From Hypomesus transpacificus (lineage: Eukaryota > Chordata > Actinopteri > Osmeriformes > Osmeridae): a DNA stretch of 64,000 bases. The notes below the pieces were generated by a model. That model searched no databases. It was not told the origin of the DNA and was given only the letters and a program-made list of their open reading frames with translations. Location of the stretch: assembly GCF_021917145.1 (NCBI RefSeq), contig NC_061061.1, positions 13,952,908 to 14,016,907 of the forward strand. The letters run 5' to 3'. The position numbers and the translations under genes are program-made. Of the stretch, positions 52,008-64,000 are shown one piece after another; the first letter of the stretch is position 1; each line of letters begins with the position of its first letter.

Positions 52008-55000
52008 ATGGAAAGCAGCATGTTTTTCGGTGAGTTTTTCACAGTGTTTTTTTTTTTTACATTGAGTGTGTGCATGTGTATGCAGGTGCGTGTGTTTATG
52101 TGTGTGGTTTATTGTCTAGATATGGTGTGTGTGATGCAATGTGCATATATGCTCTTTGTCTGCTGCTTGTTCTAGATACTAACAGAACGAGAGGATGGTT
52201 AGTCAACCTGATGGGGGGGGGGGGGAGGTGTAAATGCAGACTTCATAGTGTCCGAACCCATCTCTAGGTGGCGATCACTCCCTCCCTCCCCACATGTGGG
52301 TTTGAAAGCCCAAGGTTTGGATTTCATCTTTCTGTTTAATAGACTGACTCTGTCCAAATGTGTTTTTAGCAAAGGAATTCAAAGAGTCGACACAGCTAGC
52401 TCAAATATCAAGGTTTAAGAGCCACTTGATATGTGTTGTATGCTAGTTAGAGATGAAAGAATGTTCCTTCCATTAGTTTTATGGGGGAGATGAGAGGCTT
52501 ATGTATACTTAAGGCACAAGTGCCTTGAATTCAAGTGCTCTCCAAACAGATGGCTTAGCGTCAATGTGATGGAGAGTTGTGTGCAGGGTGGGGATGTATT
52601 CTTCATGGGATTAAAATGATCTGAAAGTCCATGTTCTTGTTCAATCTTGTAGAACGAGAACTCTATAGCTTGAGGTGACAATAAAGAAGAGCTTAGATAG
52701 TGTCCGATGCTGAGGAGTTGGAGTCTGAAGTGTTGTCTTGCTGCAGGGTTGAGGTCAATAAAAAATGTGTCATATCAGTGTTGTATTTTATTTATGACGT
52801 TAAAGTAGCTTACTCTGCTAGCCTGTGTTATCCATACACCTTTTTCAGTTTAAAATCAATAAAATACTCTCAATGATAAGTAAATTATAAGTTTTTTTTT
52901 TTACAACTATATATTTCAGAAAGAAAATGTATTACTTATATATTCTCTTTTTTCTAAACATTATGTACTTACTAAACAGACAGAACTGTTGCATTTGTAG
53001 CGGCATGTTCAGTCTGTAAAGTCAAGGTAGGACATGCTTGTCTCCCACCTTGGCTTCTCCTGTAAGATGGAACCAGTGAGATTCAATGTCAACAGACAGA
53101 GATAGAGACACACGTGGGGTTAATAAGCGAAAGCCCTCTGCGGCTGGAACCAAATGTAATATATGCACACTTCTTTCTCATTAAATACTATAAATTAAAG
53201 GAAGAAGGTTATTTACGTCAGAGGATATCAAATTGAAGTTGTGAAGGCTGTGCATTGTTCCCTGGAAACGCATGTTGATTAGGAAAAAGGTTCACCTGGG
53301 AAGAATAAAGGTCAAACCAACATTTTCCTTTTTTGGGGACAAAAACTGAAAATGGTTGGGATTTTCTGCAAAAACAACATCAAATTCTAAAGCCACATAG
53401 ATTGTGTCATAAAACACATGGCCAACAGCATTACCCTTTGTGCCTTCCCCTCTGCCAAATAACCCCTTTAATACAGTCTACATGGACAGCAAAATAGCAA
53501 TATATTGACAATAATTCAGGAGCAGTCCTTTCTTTGAGTGCGCGTCTGTAATCATCCAATCCATTAGCGTCGGTTCTTGATACTTTCGGCACGTCTATCT
53601 GTCGTACCACGGCCTTGTTGCCCATAGTTTAACAGCAAGTAAACATTTTTTTTGGTTAACCTCAGATTATAGAGCACTTGGGAAGTGATTGTTGGATCAC
53701 ATTCAGAGACAGCTGTGTTTATTAGAGGTTTGCACCACCAAAGTCATGACAACAGAGCGGGTTACACCATCGAGGGTTGGAGGGGCAGACTGGAGCCAAA
53801 GGCTAACACTTAGCAATGCTAGTGTTTTCACTTTGTGAAATATAGGATGTGAAGAGTGAAGCTCATAGGCCAGAGACAAGATAAATATGTTTTTTACTAG
53901 CACAGACATATACAGGTCATGGAGGGTCAGGTATACCAACTGGAGAACTGGTGTACGTACAAAGCTGTTCAAATAATTGGAACACATTGGCCTTTGAATG
54001 ACTTTGACTTGCATTTGAACTCATATTTGCTTCATAATTGGATTTGTATTTGCAGAGCATAATAGGAAGACTGGTTTGCTGAAGATTTTAGATTGCTTGA
54101 AAGCAGTTTTCCAGCTGTGAGGAATCTTGGCCTGTTCGGACAAACCTTATCAGGGGAATGATCGCGATCAGGAGAGGCAGAGGTAGAGGAGAGCGTCGAA
54201 AGATGATTCATTATTAACCTGACTCTGTGTCCTCCAGACATCATTTTTACCCTCTATATCTCTCTCTCTCTCCCTCTCTTCCTCCTGACACTGCCGCAGG
54301 AGTAAAAGTGGCTGAGCCCTGATGGATGTATTTTCTGAGCTGAAAGCTTTTACACGCACCAATATAGAAATATACACAGCTCATCCAACGTACACTACAA
54401 GCACACACACACTGCAGCTACAAGTGCGTCCGTTTGCTTGGCTTTGGCAAATGTCCATTTTAGCAATTGTTGACTTCTCAAAGAATCTGAGAAGATTGGA
54501 AATGTTCAAAGCAAACTCAAGGTATATCCAGTCATTATTGTATTTTCAGAGCAATTCTGAAAACTATTTTGTAACCATGCAAACATGTTGAGTTTTGCTG
54601 TACATCTTAAACATGTGTTTGCTGTTGTTTAGGGCAGGGTGTACCTCAGAGCACTTTAGACCAGATCAAGAACTGTAGGTTAAAATCTACCCCTGTTCTC
54701 TCTGCTGCTTCGGATGAAAGCTTCTGCTAAATGAATGCTTTATTATTTGACAATGATGTGATATCAATGATTATAATGGATTCCAACACTTACAGGCAGG
54801 TCAGTATGACAGAAATATTCTGTAGAAAATACTATGTGGGTACTTTACAGTTGGATGCTGCCTGTGAAATGTAACCTGGCCAAGCAGACTGAGTAGGCTG
54901 TTAACTGTATTTACTGTAATGTCTGTGAACTGATAGCCTCTAAGTGAAGGATTGAGCAGTTTTCTCTGCCTCCCAGCCTCCTATGGACAATACGACAGTG

Positions 55001-57542
55001 AGTCTCTTAGCCTCTGAATACAGATGATGAACCTTTCCACCAACAGGCCCTGGGAAGTTAGAAGTGGGCAGTGCTTTACATTTGGTACATATGGACAACC
55101 ATGTAACTAACTTGCGATGACTGTTGTAATTATAACATGTAGATACAGTAACTGTGTGGACAGACTTACATTTAGGCAGTACAAGTTATTATACAAGTGA
55201 ACTGACATGGGATCAAGGGGCAGGGGGGTCCTCTCCAGGGGTGAATTGATGTTAACACTGATCTTTTTTTGGAAACGCCATCTTTCACTGCCACTCTACA
55301 ACACCCCTTACTCCACTCACCCATACCCTGCTAACCCAAAGTACCATGAAATTACATAGACAAATGATAGATACGTGTACCTATAATTTAGTCATGGAAG
55401 TTCATTGGACACTCATTTTAAAGTGTTTTCTAGATATCATATTTTAATATTACGGCTGAATTAAGTTCAGTTGATAAGCATTAACTTTATATAAAAACGT
55501 ACTTCTGTCTTGGTTGGACAAGGGTTAGTTGCAGAAGTGATTGTTATACTTCGTTCTCGTTTCAACATAGCAGTGGGCTGATGAGAGCTGATCAGTCTAA
55601 ATAGTGTTGAAACACTTGTCCCATGAGGTCATGTCAGGGTGGAATGTTGTCCTGTTCGGACATGTTGCTCAGGACCACGGTTGTATTGTTAATGTACCTT
55701 TAACAGAGGAAACTGAAAATAACGTCTTCCTTGACAGTGATAGTTTCTCCAATATTGAAAATATGCTACTATTAATCCCTAGAGGGAAATACAACCGGGG
55801 TCTGCGATCGCCAGTTATTAAAAGAGTGTAGTGGATGCCTAAGAGTGGTTCAGGAGCCACACCTTAATTGCAGTGAAAGTCCTTTCATCGCTTGCGAGCA
55901 AGCCCAGTTCTTAAAAAAGTCTGACTAATTCCACCTTTTTTCCGATGACTAAATTGATGTTGGACAAACTAACCTAACAACGAAATATTTGTATCTCATT
56001 CTTCAGCACTCAACACAGTGTGACTGTGGGTCTGCTGGGGTATTTGTGTTGGCTGTTTGGACTGTGCACGTTACATTTTGGGATCTCGATGTGGCTTGCC
56101 CAAAAAAGCAACATGTTTAAGGGATGACGTCTGGCCAACACGTCAAAAGATCTTGTTGAGGGATGATGCCTTCAGAAGGATATGCTTTGTTAAAGAAGAG
56201 CTGGAACATGTCTCCACAGGAGGGTCGGCATGCTCTCTTTCTCAACAGATGGCAGTTCTCTGGCAAATGGGGGTAAAACAAGACTAAGGATTTCCCCCTC
56301 TCGCTTCTTCCCCTCTTTTTTTTGACTGTTTCTTATTCTTTTAATTATGCCTTTACCATGGCCTCAGGCTCCAAATGTGGCAAACCTTGTTTTTATTTGT
56401 CTCAAGTTGCTGTTTTGAAATGGTATCGGCTCGCTTTTAAGAGTCATGCTGGCCGGGAGTTTCTCTGTTCAGCATATGGCAGTAAAAAATAAAATAATAC
56501 AAAAAAACCCTGCATCCCCTGGTTCTAATTACTGCTTTACGGAATGGGTTCTTTAATTCCTAATGTTTTGGAGGGCTGGGGCAGATTCTCAGCTTTTTTG
56601 ATCCTCTACTGTTGAAATAGGGCTCTTCTGTTTCTAATTCATGGCTTAAAATGCCCTTTGTTGGCATCTCATGCTCTTATGACAATAAAAGTGAAGTATT
56701 TACTTTTGTTTTTCCAAGACGTTTGGCCACCTCTCACTATTGAATCATTGCATAGACCAGATTTTGCCTGGTTTAATCATTTTACAATGTAATTTAATGG
56801 GATGGTTTATGAGACCAACCTTCTGAAACATTGCTTAGCTTTAGGTATAAACAAAGAAAAAAATGTAATTGGATTAGACTGACCTGGTTTCAAATGATGA
56901 AATTAATCTCACTGTTTGTGTGTTTGTGTCTCAAAGCTTTATTTGTGCAGTCAAGACACTCTTACAAATGTGTGTGGAGCATTGTTTTTGTGCTAAAGCA
57001 GAAGATGGGGAAAGAAACAAGCAGTATCTACGGTCAAAATACTAAGTATGTAAAGGTTGGCCAGACATGTTAGTGATGCTTGAACACAATGGCAGTCATT
57101 GCATATCTTGCAGCAAGTAATCTTTGATATAATAGTCTCTTATACAGCAGGGGTAATGCAGCAAAGTTTCAAAATCATGAAAGCCAGGATTTTGGGAAAG
57201 AATGGAAGCATGAGAAGAAAGAAATAAAGTACACTTGACTACCGAGGCAACATACAAAATCATAGCAATAAAACTCTTACATTTTCTGTTTGCAGCATTT
57301 CATCTAAAAATTTCAACTTATCAATGCCAATAAAACCCTAATGTTACCAATGGTAATTCTCTTGAAAACATTTAGATTTTCTCTTATTCTTCTCCACAGG
57401 TAATGCGTGTCAAAATGGCCTCCTGCCTACTCTGGTACGTCCTACTCTGCCCACGCTCCAACCATCTCTGGGTATGAAGCATTTCCTCCCGTTTCCACTG
57501 GATACAGCTTCAGCTGTAAGGCTCTACCCCAGTTTCAGTGCG
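52008..57542 (+). CDS. znf385d: Zinc finger protein 385D, first two coding exons (partial; continues past the window)
   Basis: Exons 52008-52029 and 57400-57542 join in frame (55 codons) between consensus sites (G|GTGAGT; ccacag|GT; GCG|GTGAGT). They encode MESSMFFGNACQNGLLPTLV, followed by RPTLPTLQPSLGMKHFLPFP and LDTASAVRLYPSFSA. Human ZNF385D starts MRNIMYFGGTCQSPALPALV and continues with FLPFPLDTAAAVNLFPNFNA, so position-by-position similarity is clear. The family carries C2H2-type matrin-like zinc fingers and is nuclear; those finger exons lie beyond the right edge, as I found none between 57543 and 64000. Head-to-head placement with ube2e2 matches human 3p24. The initiator ATG is in a short exon preceded by a purine-rich leader with several upstream ATGs. 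Confidence 0.9.
52030..57399 (+). other. znf385d: znf385d intron 1
   Basis: About 5.4 kb without other exons I can support. It holds a poly-G run (52212-52224) and a decayed SINE-tail remnant near 54705-54740. CpG-containing, low-repeat patches lie at about 53110-53170 and 53500-53630; the latter has a 64-codon minus-strand open frame of unknown meaning. Confidence 0.5.
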
Positions 57543-59841
57543 GTGAGTACCACTCCCAGGTCATGTGAAAAGGGTCATTTCAGGTCACATAGTATTATAG
57601 TTTTAGTTGACCCTGGCAGAGGTCACTCAAAATAATATGACTTTTGTCCAACGGTTGATTTAGTGTCATGAGATTTTGGACTTGGAAGACGTGATTTTTC
57701 TTTTTCAGTCTGAATCTCATTTAGATGTGTGACTGTAACGCAGCCGAAAGCGCACCGCAGTTCCACCAAAACTTGTCCTTTTACAGCGGTGGCGTGGGTA
57801 CGTTTCCCACAGAACTGCGGAAGAAGAACAATATAAATCAGGACCCGCAGTGGCAGCGAAGTTAAACCACTAACCTGCTATCCGTTACATGACCAGCCAT
57901 CTGAGACTGTCACCTTCTGATGTAAACATAGGCCATGGTACATGTCCTATATTGGAGAATGTGGTCATCCGGCATAAGTATGTGATTGGATTTAGGACTG
58001 CTGAACTGCAGAACTGCTGTGCATGTAACATGGCCTGAACTCACCCAGTGTGCATTTACTTGGAGTCATCTGTACACTGTTAAGGAACCCATTGATTTTT
58101 TTTAAGTAGAGAGGAATTATTAGAAAATATGCAGCCTCGCAAGGTTTGAATCACCAAAGTCATCAAAAAATATGATGATTCCTGGAAAAAATTACTGATC
58201 TAAGTCTAATAGTTTGAGCTTTTGCTTTAGAATTTCGGGAATAGCTTAATTTAATGTCTGTTCTGGCAAGTAAACCAGATATATGGAGCACAGCTGGATA
58301 CAGAGAGAAAAAAATATCCATATAATATATGCCGGGACATCACCAAACACAGTTCAGATAGCCAATGGGAGCCAGATTGTCTCAGCAAGGGAATGTGTCA
58401 GGAAGTTCCAGTTCACCCTATTCGTCTTCTCGCCCCTGCTAATGTACATCTAACAGACTTTTCTGCAGATAATGAGTAATGCACTGGGAAACCTCCAAAT
58501 CTCTGCAAGTTGATACTGGATTAACATGGAGTAATCCCCCCCACCCTTTCTCTCTTTGTGTTTCTCTCCTCATTTTCGTTCTCACTCATTCACTTACTCA
58601 CTCACTCATACTCACACTCCGTTCATGTTTGCCTCTCTTTTCTACCCTTTTCTGTTCCACCTTTCCTCTCTAAATCCTTGACGTGTAATCACTGGCAGAA
58701 TGTAGGGTGATTGTAAAAGCTTGGGCTGGCACGAACGGTGCTATAAAAGTGTTTATGCGTAAGTTATTTTTTCTAGTTTTACAATGCAGCATATACTTGT
58801 GTGCAATTTGTGTAGGTTCGGTTTCACAGCCATAACAAAGGGAGGATAGCTGTTTCAGGACATGGGAGATTGGGGATCTTAGGAATGTGTTTGATTCCTT
58901 TTTAAACCTCCCCTACTGGGTGGCTTGTGGGGTGTTTGGGTAGTTTTTTATGTGAATGACATTCATGAAGGAATGTATACATTTGTGCAATTGTGTTACA
59001 AACCATCATCCCTAAATGTTCAGCCTTAATGAGAACTGTAGGTGCAGTTGGACGTGCTGCAGCATATTTAGCTAAAGCTAGTTTCCATCTGTAGTCTTTG
59101 GGAGGGATATGGTTCTATCAGTTATGATGAGGTCAGGTTTGCTTATGTGCCTCTGGGGCACACTAAACATTTATTCACTCCAATACGCAAGATACAAAAG
59201 ACTCATATAGACAAGATGACTGCAATGTTTCCATTAATCTACAGTGGTAATAAAGAGTCACAGTTCTGGCGTGATATAGCTACACCAGATACATTTTCCA
59301 TCTTCTTTCCAGAGCCTGGAGTTTGCCACACCTGCACAAAATGATAGATGCCAAGTCTTTTGTCAAGTCTCATGCAATCTTGTTTTGGAATGTGTGACTG
59401 ACATCATTAGGATGTGCTTAGCCAAAGGGATGGCTGTGATTTGACTGTTATCTCTCTCTTTCCTGTTTCCTCTGGAGCAATCTTCAATGAAATAATGATG
59501 TGGCTAAAGTCCATTAACACATCCCACAACACAGTCAACTACGTACAAATGACATTCTTTCTTTCTGACCTAAGAAGTTGCATGATACGTTAATTTACCT
59601 AACCCAATATGTTAAAGAACAACTGTATAAAATGGTAATGTCTGTAAAATCAAACTGAAGGGGGATTTTGAGATTACGCTGTTTAAAAAAAGAAAATATA
59701 AGTGAATGTGAGAATGAAACAGACAATGGATAGAGACAATGGCAATAATCATGAATTGGGTAGAGTTGTCCAGATTTCTATTAAAACAGCTGTCTAAGGT
59801 CAAGGTAATGAGATGACTAGCATGAATGAAATAGATCATGT

Positions 59842-60034
59842 GGGAGTCAGGTGGCTGAGCGTTAGGGAATTGGGCTAGTAATCTGAAGGTTGCCAGTTCG
59901 ATTCCCGGCCGTGCCAAATGACTTTGTGTCCTTGGGCAAGGCACTTCAACCTACTTGCCCCGGGGGAATGTCCCTGTACTTACTGTAAGTCACTCTGGAT
60001 AAGAGCGTCTGCTAAATGACTAAATGTAAATGTA
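59842..60034 (+). mobile_element. tRNA-derived SINE, full-length, with target duplication
   Basis: Begins GGGAGTCAGGTGGCTGAGCG, with box B-like AGTTCGATTCC, then TTGTGTCCTTGGGCAAGGCA and the tail CTCTGGATAAGAGCGTCTGC ending in AATGTAAATGTA. TAGATCA flanks both sides (59832-59838 and 60033-60039), a probable target site duplication. Confidence 0.92.
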
Positions 60035-62201
60035 GATCAAACCAAAAAAGGAAAAGGAAAGAGCGATTGTTCACTGGTAGGTGAGTTTAGAAGGTGCAAT
60101 GAAAGAGAAAGGTGAAATAAAAAAACTTTTCATTTAAAGGGATCTTTCTTCAGTGTGAAAATACCATTCATCTTGCCAGGGACTTACATTTGTCTTGGAG
60201 AAACAATACAAAGTCAATTTCCAGCCTGAGGAGTAATCAGGAATGTGAGTTATTGATTTCCTCTTGCCGATCTGCGCACTGGAAAATTGCTTTGTAGTCG
60301 AGGACTAAGAGTGACACACAGGCTTCAGCCTTGGATGCTCAAACATCATGAACCATTTCAATCTCCCCCACTCCTGACTCAATGCTTGTATCAATATCCA
60401 TAATGGAAATGTTGCTTTCCAAATGCCCACAGCGCAATACAGCTTTATCTGTTCTGGGCTTTGGGAGATAAATGATAGCATAAGTGCACACAGCATGTTG
60501 AAAGGAAAGAACAAAGGCGCTCAGAGACTATTTACGTTCCACCATTTGAGTTTCATTTGATTTACACAGGTCCCATAAAGATCTAATGGTTTCTATAAAT
60601 TGTCTTCCCAGAAGGACATAAACAATATCAGAAAACTGAGGAAAAAAAAGATCAAAGCAGCACATGCCGATGAGGAAATTACCACCATCCAACTGATTGC
60701 CCTCTGAGCTAATTCTTCACAACACCTGGTTAAGAAAAGCACAGACGTTAGACCTCATCATTTAGCACTCAGAGGTTTTTTAACCTTTGAACCTACAAGT
60801 AGCTCCCTGTTGGCAAAGCCTCTCAATGTTTTCTCCCACGATAATATTTCAGCTGCCTGGGTACCTGCCAGTGCAGCTCTCACTGCAGGAATGCAGAGAT
60901 AATACTAAGGACCTCCGGCCCATCTTTATGGGACTACGTCCTGCCAGCTTGACTTGCAATATAAGGTTGACAACACACACGCACACACTTGTGTTATTAC
61001 CTGAGAAGTACTGTAAGTACTCCCTAAAACAGATCACTTGTTTCATGATTTGAAAAATAGATGAATTGCATGTTGTCTTCTGAGTTCTGGGAGAGATAAT
61101 GTAACATTGAGGTACGTTTCAGTCAGAAGTAAGGTGAAGCAATGTCTCACCATATAAAAAAAAGGAGCAATCTGAAGTTCTCAAGTGTTGAGCACGATAC
61201 CATTTATCAAGTTGAACTGTTCTAACAGTGTGCTCATCTGTTTTCCGTGTTGTATGCCCCAGCTGGTGTTTTTGAAAAAAGGTGGAAGCATCCGTCCGGC
61301 TCGTTGTCCATGAGGTTCAGTTTGCACGGCACCATGTTTCAGCATTAAAGTAGAACCAGCTGGAAGGTCATGCTAGCAGTTTGCACCTGTAACACCATTG
61401 TTCCTTAATGAAAAGCACACTGTCCCGCAGGGAAAATATAGAAGCTTTGTTTGCCACAGAGACAAGACTCTCAGGATTTCATAATTGTTTAGATGGTTGG
61501 TTGAGGGACTAAAAGTGTGCATTGTATAAGGTCTTTAGACACACTGTATCATACCTGTCACTATGAAGAGTAACATTTCCCCTCCCTCCAGGGAGCTAGT
61601 AAAACTTTACGATACGTATTCAAATGTGTCGTTCACAAAGCCCTCACAGTGAAAACTATCAACTGAAGATAACAACCTGAATTGACAGAATTCTTGTTTT
61701 GTAGACTTAAAAATACCTGGTGTAAGATTATCTTAAATATCACTGTCCAAAATTCTTTTCTGAACTTCCACGCTTTTCCAATGCTCAAGTTTGATTGACA
61801 GTGGTTTCACAAAATAAGATAAGGAGAAAGACATGCCTTGCTGTGTAGGCGATTGGCTTTAACAGGATTTCTGGAACATAATTGGCTGGAGCGGGTCGTT
61901 CCAAAATTGAAAATGAACATTCCATTGGAACTGAGCTGTCTGTGTTGCTAAACAACTCTCAGAGGGCCTCATTAACTTCCACAACACTTTTTTTCCTTGT
62001 TGTTCCTTTAATGTAACCTCAGGTAAGTTGATGAATTAAAAATTAAAAGTAATGAAGTTGTGCCAAAATACTTTTTATTGTAACCATTGTCATTGCTGGT
62101 TATGGTGTTGGACTTGAAAATGTTAGTTAGCTGTTGCAACATCTGAGGAAGTGCCAATCACACACACTGCACTTCATAATGGGGTCTCAGTTCCTAAGAT
62201 G

Positions 62202-62390
62202 GAGGGTCAGATGGCTGAGTGGTTAGGGAATCAGGCTATTAATCAGAAGGTTACTGGTTCGATTCCTGGTCGTGCAAAATTACGTTGTGTCCTTGGGCAT
62301 GGCACTTCACCTTACTTGCCTCGGGGGGAATGTCTCTGTACTTACTTTAAGTCGCTCTGGATAAGAGCGTCTGTTAAATGATTAAATGTA
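62202..62390 (+). mobile_element. tRNA-derived SINE, full-length
   Basis: Same family as 59842-60034: GGTCAGATGGCTGAGTGGTT at the head, box B GGTTCGATTCC, then the TTGTGTCCTTGGGCATGGCA body and CTCTGGATAAGAGCGTCTG tail. Flanking TAAGAT on both sides may be the target duplication. More diverged than the 59.8 kb copy (for example GTTAAATGATTAAATG in the tail). Confidence 0.9.
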
Positions 62391-63329
62391 AGATAAGAAA
62401 CCATTACACATTCATTCAACACTGCTGTAGTTTCCGCTTATCACTATCTCTGCCATATTTTTTGCATGTAAAGTTTGCCTGGGAAGTTATCTTTCTAAAG
62501 CTTGCAGTCAATGATCAATGCTGACATGGTCTAATGATTGCATAATGCTCAAATTAATACAGATTATTCCAACTTGATTAAGCATTGCACTGATCAGGTT
62601 GGAGTTAGGGTTGCTTGTTTTGCCATTGAAAATCTATTTCTCAACTTTTTTGCTTGCATCAAAAACTTTTTTTTGTAGTGTGCTTGTATTAGGCAGCCCA
62701 TTAATTTGTTTCTATTTCGAAGCATTGATTTTGCAAATTCAACCGACGGCCATGCTTATTGGGCTCTCATTATCAACCTTGTTTGATATTCATTGAAGAA
62801 ATGATGAATCATTGCAAATTTCATTGAAACTTGTAATGAGTGATAAATGTTGCCAGACTGGTTTGATAGAATGATGGATTAGGAATTTGACTCTTAGGGA
62901 TTTTAACAAAAGCACTATTGAACTTTACCTACAGCGCATCAATAAACTATGATGTCATTTTATTATTCGTTATTTTTGCTCAGTATCAGATCAAGACGTG
63001 TGTAGAAGATACAAGTAACACAAAGTTAACGTATGGTTTAAGGTTTTTGATAAAAACAAAAAAATCATCTCAGTGGTTGCCATGTTATCTTATTGCTCCC
63101 AAGTGCCTCTTTGGAGAAGAGCATTCCCCAGCTCAATATTTCATTCTGATTGAGACTAGATGGGGTGAGAGCTCAGTAGTGAAGACTGATTTAAAATTTT
63201 ATCATCATCAATGGTATCAATGGTGTCATCATCGCCAAACTAAACTATCTAAGACCTCTATCTATGTAAAATGGCGGAAGGAGAGACCTGCGAAACGGTA
63301 GAATAAAGTTGGTGAAAGATGGACATCAG

Positions 63330-63395
63330 GAGAGGGAGAGAGAGAGAAAGACGGAGAGAAACAGAGAGGAACAGAGAGAGAGAGAGAGAGAGAGT
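63330..63395. repeat. GA microsatellite
   Basis: GAGA-type repeats with AGAAACAGAGAGGAAC interruptions in znf385d intron 2. Confidence 0.9.
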
Positions 63396-63844
63396 CAAGG
63401 CAGGTACATACCAACACCAATGAACACATGCTTGGAGAAAACTGAAGACTTTAAATTCATTACTGCTTATGTTTTGAAACACAAACCACAGTCTCGACGC
63501 ATATTGTCTTAGCTCTGTTGTAATGCCTAATGAGTGGCCCAGATGTGCTGCCCTTTGCGGTACATTACTCAGCTTAGCCATTTAAATGGGAAACATTATT
63601 TAAATTACTTCGAATTTGCGATGCCTCTACCCTATGAGAGGAGATGAAGCGATATAATAACTGAGGTGAAAAACACTTTTCCCAATGGGCTTTTTGATGA
63701 ACGATTTGAAAAATATAAAATTAGTCTGTGGTAACTGAGTTAGCATGCCATTCAAATGTGCAATTCAATGATGATTGCATGAATTTTCTTCTCGGGACAT
63801 TTTTATGCATTTTCTTCTTCAGTGACCAGCCCAAAAGCTCAGAT

Positions 63845-63889
63845 CTCTCTCTCTCTCCATCTCACACACACACACACGCACACACACAT
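63845..63889. repeat. CT then CA compound microsatellite
   Basis: TCTCTCTCTC followed by CACACACACA repeats with one CGCA interruption. Confidence 0.9.
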
Positions 63890-64000
63890 TATATTTGTCA
63901 CTCTTCAACTTACCCTCTGTGATGATGGGAATTCTATATTGCCTTCACTGTATTGTGCAATTTGAATACTACACACTACAGCTTTAACTTAATTCCCCCA

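Larger units (their letters stand above)
57543..64000 (+). other. znf385d: znf385d intron 2 (incomplete)
   Basis: No further exon recognised up to the window edge. It carries two full SINEs (59842-60034, 62202-62390), a CpG-rich patch at 57735-57890 that might be an unclassified repeat, and GA, CT and CA microsatellites near the right end. Confidence 0.55.

Noticed and set aside
53431..53625. Minus-strand open frame of 64 codons starting MGNKAVVRQIDVPKV
   Set aside because: Lies inside znf385d intron 1 with no splice context or known domain. More likely a low-repeat noncoding patch; kept only as a remark.
57735..57890. tRNA-like segment on the minus strand (TAGCAGGTTAGTGGTTTAAC)
   Set aside because: Box A-like words occur but no convincing box B or cloverleaf; could be an old SINE, not a tRNA gene.

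Overview
The window is nuclear DNA from a teleost fish. The genes are vertebrate, with GT-AG introns and very short introns by mammalian standards, and the intergenic DNA carries CA/GA/TA microsatellites and tRNA-derived SINEs. The SINE 3' tail (CTCTGGATAAGAGCGTCTGC) is the one I know from salmonid HpaI-type/L2-tailed SINEs. This, plus a retained rarb (which zebrafish lacks), suggests a non-cypriniform teleost, perhaps a smelt, pike or salmon relative; the species is not determined.

Layout, left to right. At 233-881 (+) lies the 3' end of a gene I could not identify firmly. At 2931-8629 (-) is a complete eight-exon retinoic acid receptor beta (rarb, beta2 isoform, 447 aa), with a canonical beta2 promoter upstream: TATA-like box at 9047-9055, DR5 retinoic acid response element at 9060-9076, CRE-like site at 9118-9125. 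At 12968-16909 (-) is a complete eight-exon nr1d2 (Rev-erb beta, 597 aa), with a RORE and an E-box close together in intron 1. At 18171-19905 (-) is ube2e1 (192 aa) with a noncoding first exon ending at 21091. At 22314-29275 (-) is ube2e2 (201 aa) with a noncoding first exon ending at 31084. From about 31.3 to 52.0 kb is a gene-poor interval with a hAT-type MITE, SINEs, simple repeats and possible conserved noncoding blocks. At 52008-57542 (+) are the first two coding exons of znf385d, which continues past the right edge.

The order matches human chromosome 3p24 (ZNF385D - UBE2E2 - UBE2E1 - NR1D2 - [THRB] - RARB), with znf385d and ube2e2 head to head. THRB, which lies between NR1D2 and RARB in human, is absent from the roughly 4 kb gap here. 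The genes share no single pathway: two are ligand-regulated transcription factors (retinoid and heme/clock), two are paralogous class III E2 ubiquitin-conjugating enzymes, and one is a zinc-finger protein.

No new multi-gene system was found. The observations most worth following are: near-identity of exons 3 and 4 (but not 2 and 5) between ube2e1 and ube2e2, which suggests gene conversion or a cDNA-mediated event; base-level conservation of the RARB2 promoter; unusual second zinc finger residues in rarb; loss of the proline of the Cys-Pro heme motif in nr1d2; loss of THRB from the cluster; and a hAT MITE with a perfect 8-bp target duplication. Intron-exon coordinates were worked out by hand from splice signals and reading-frame continuity.
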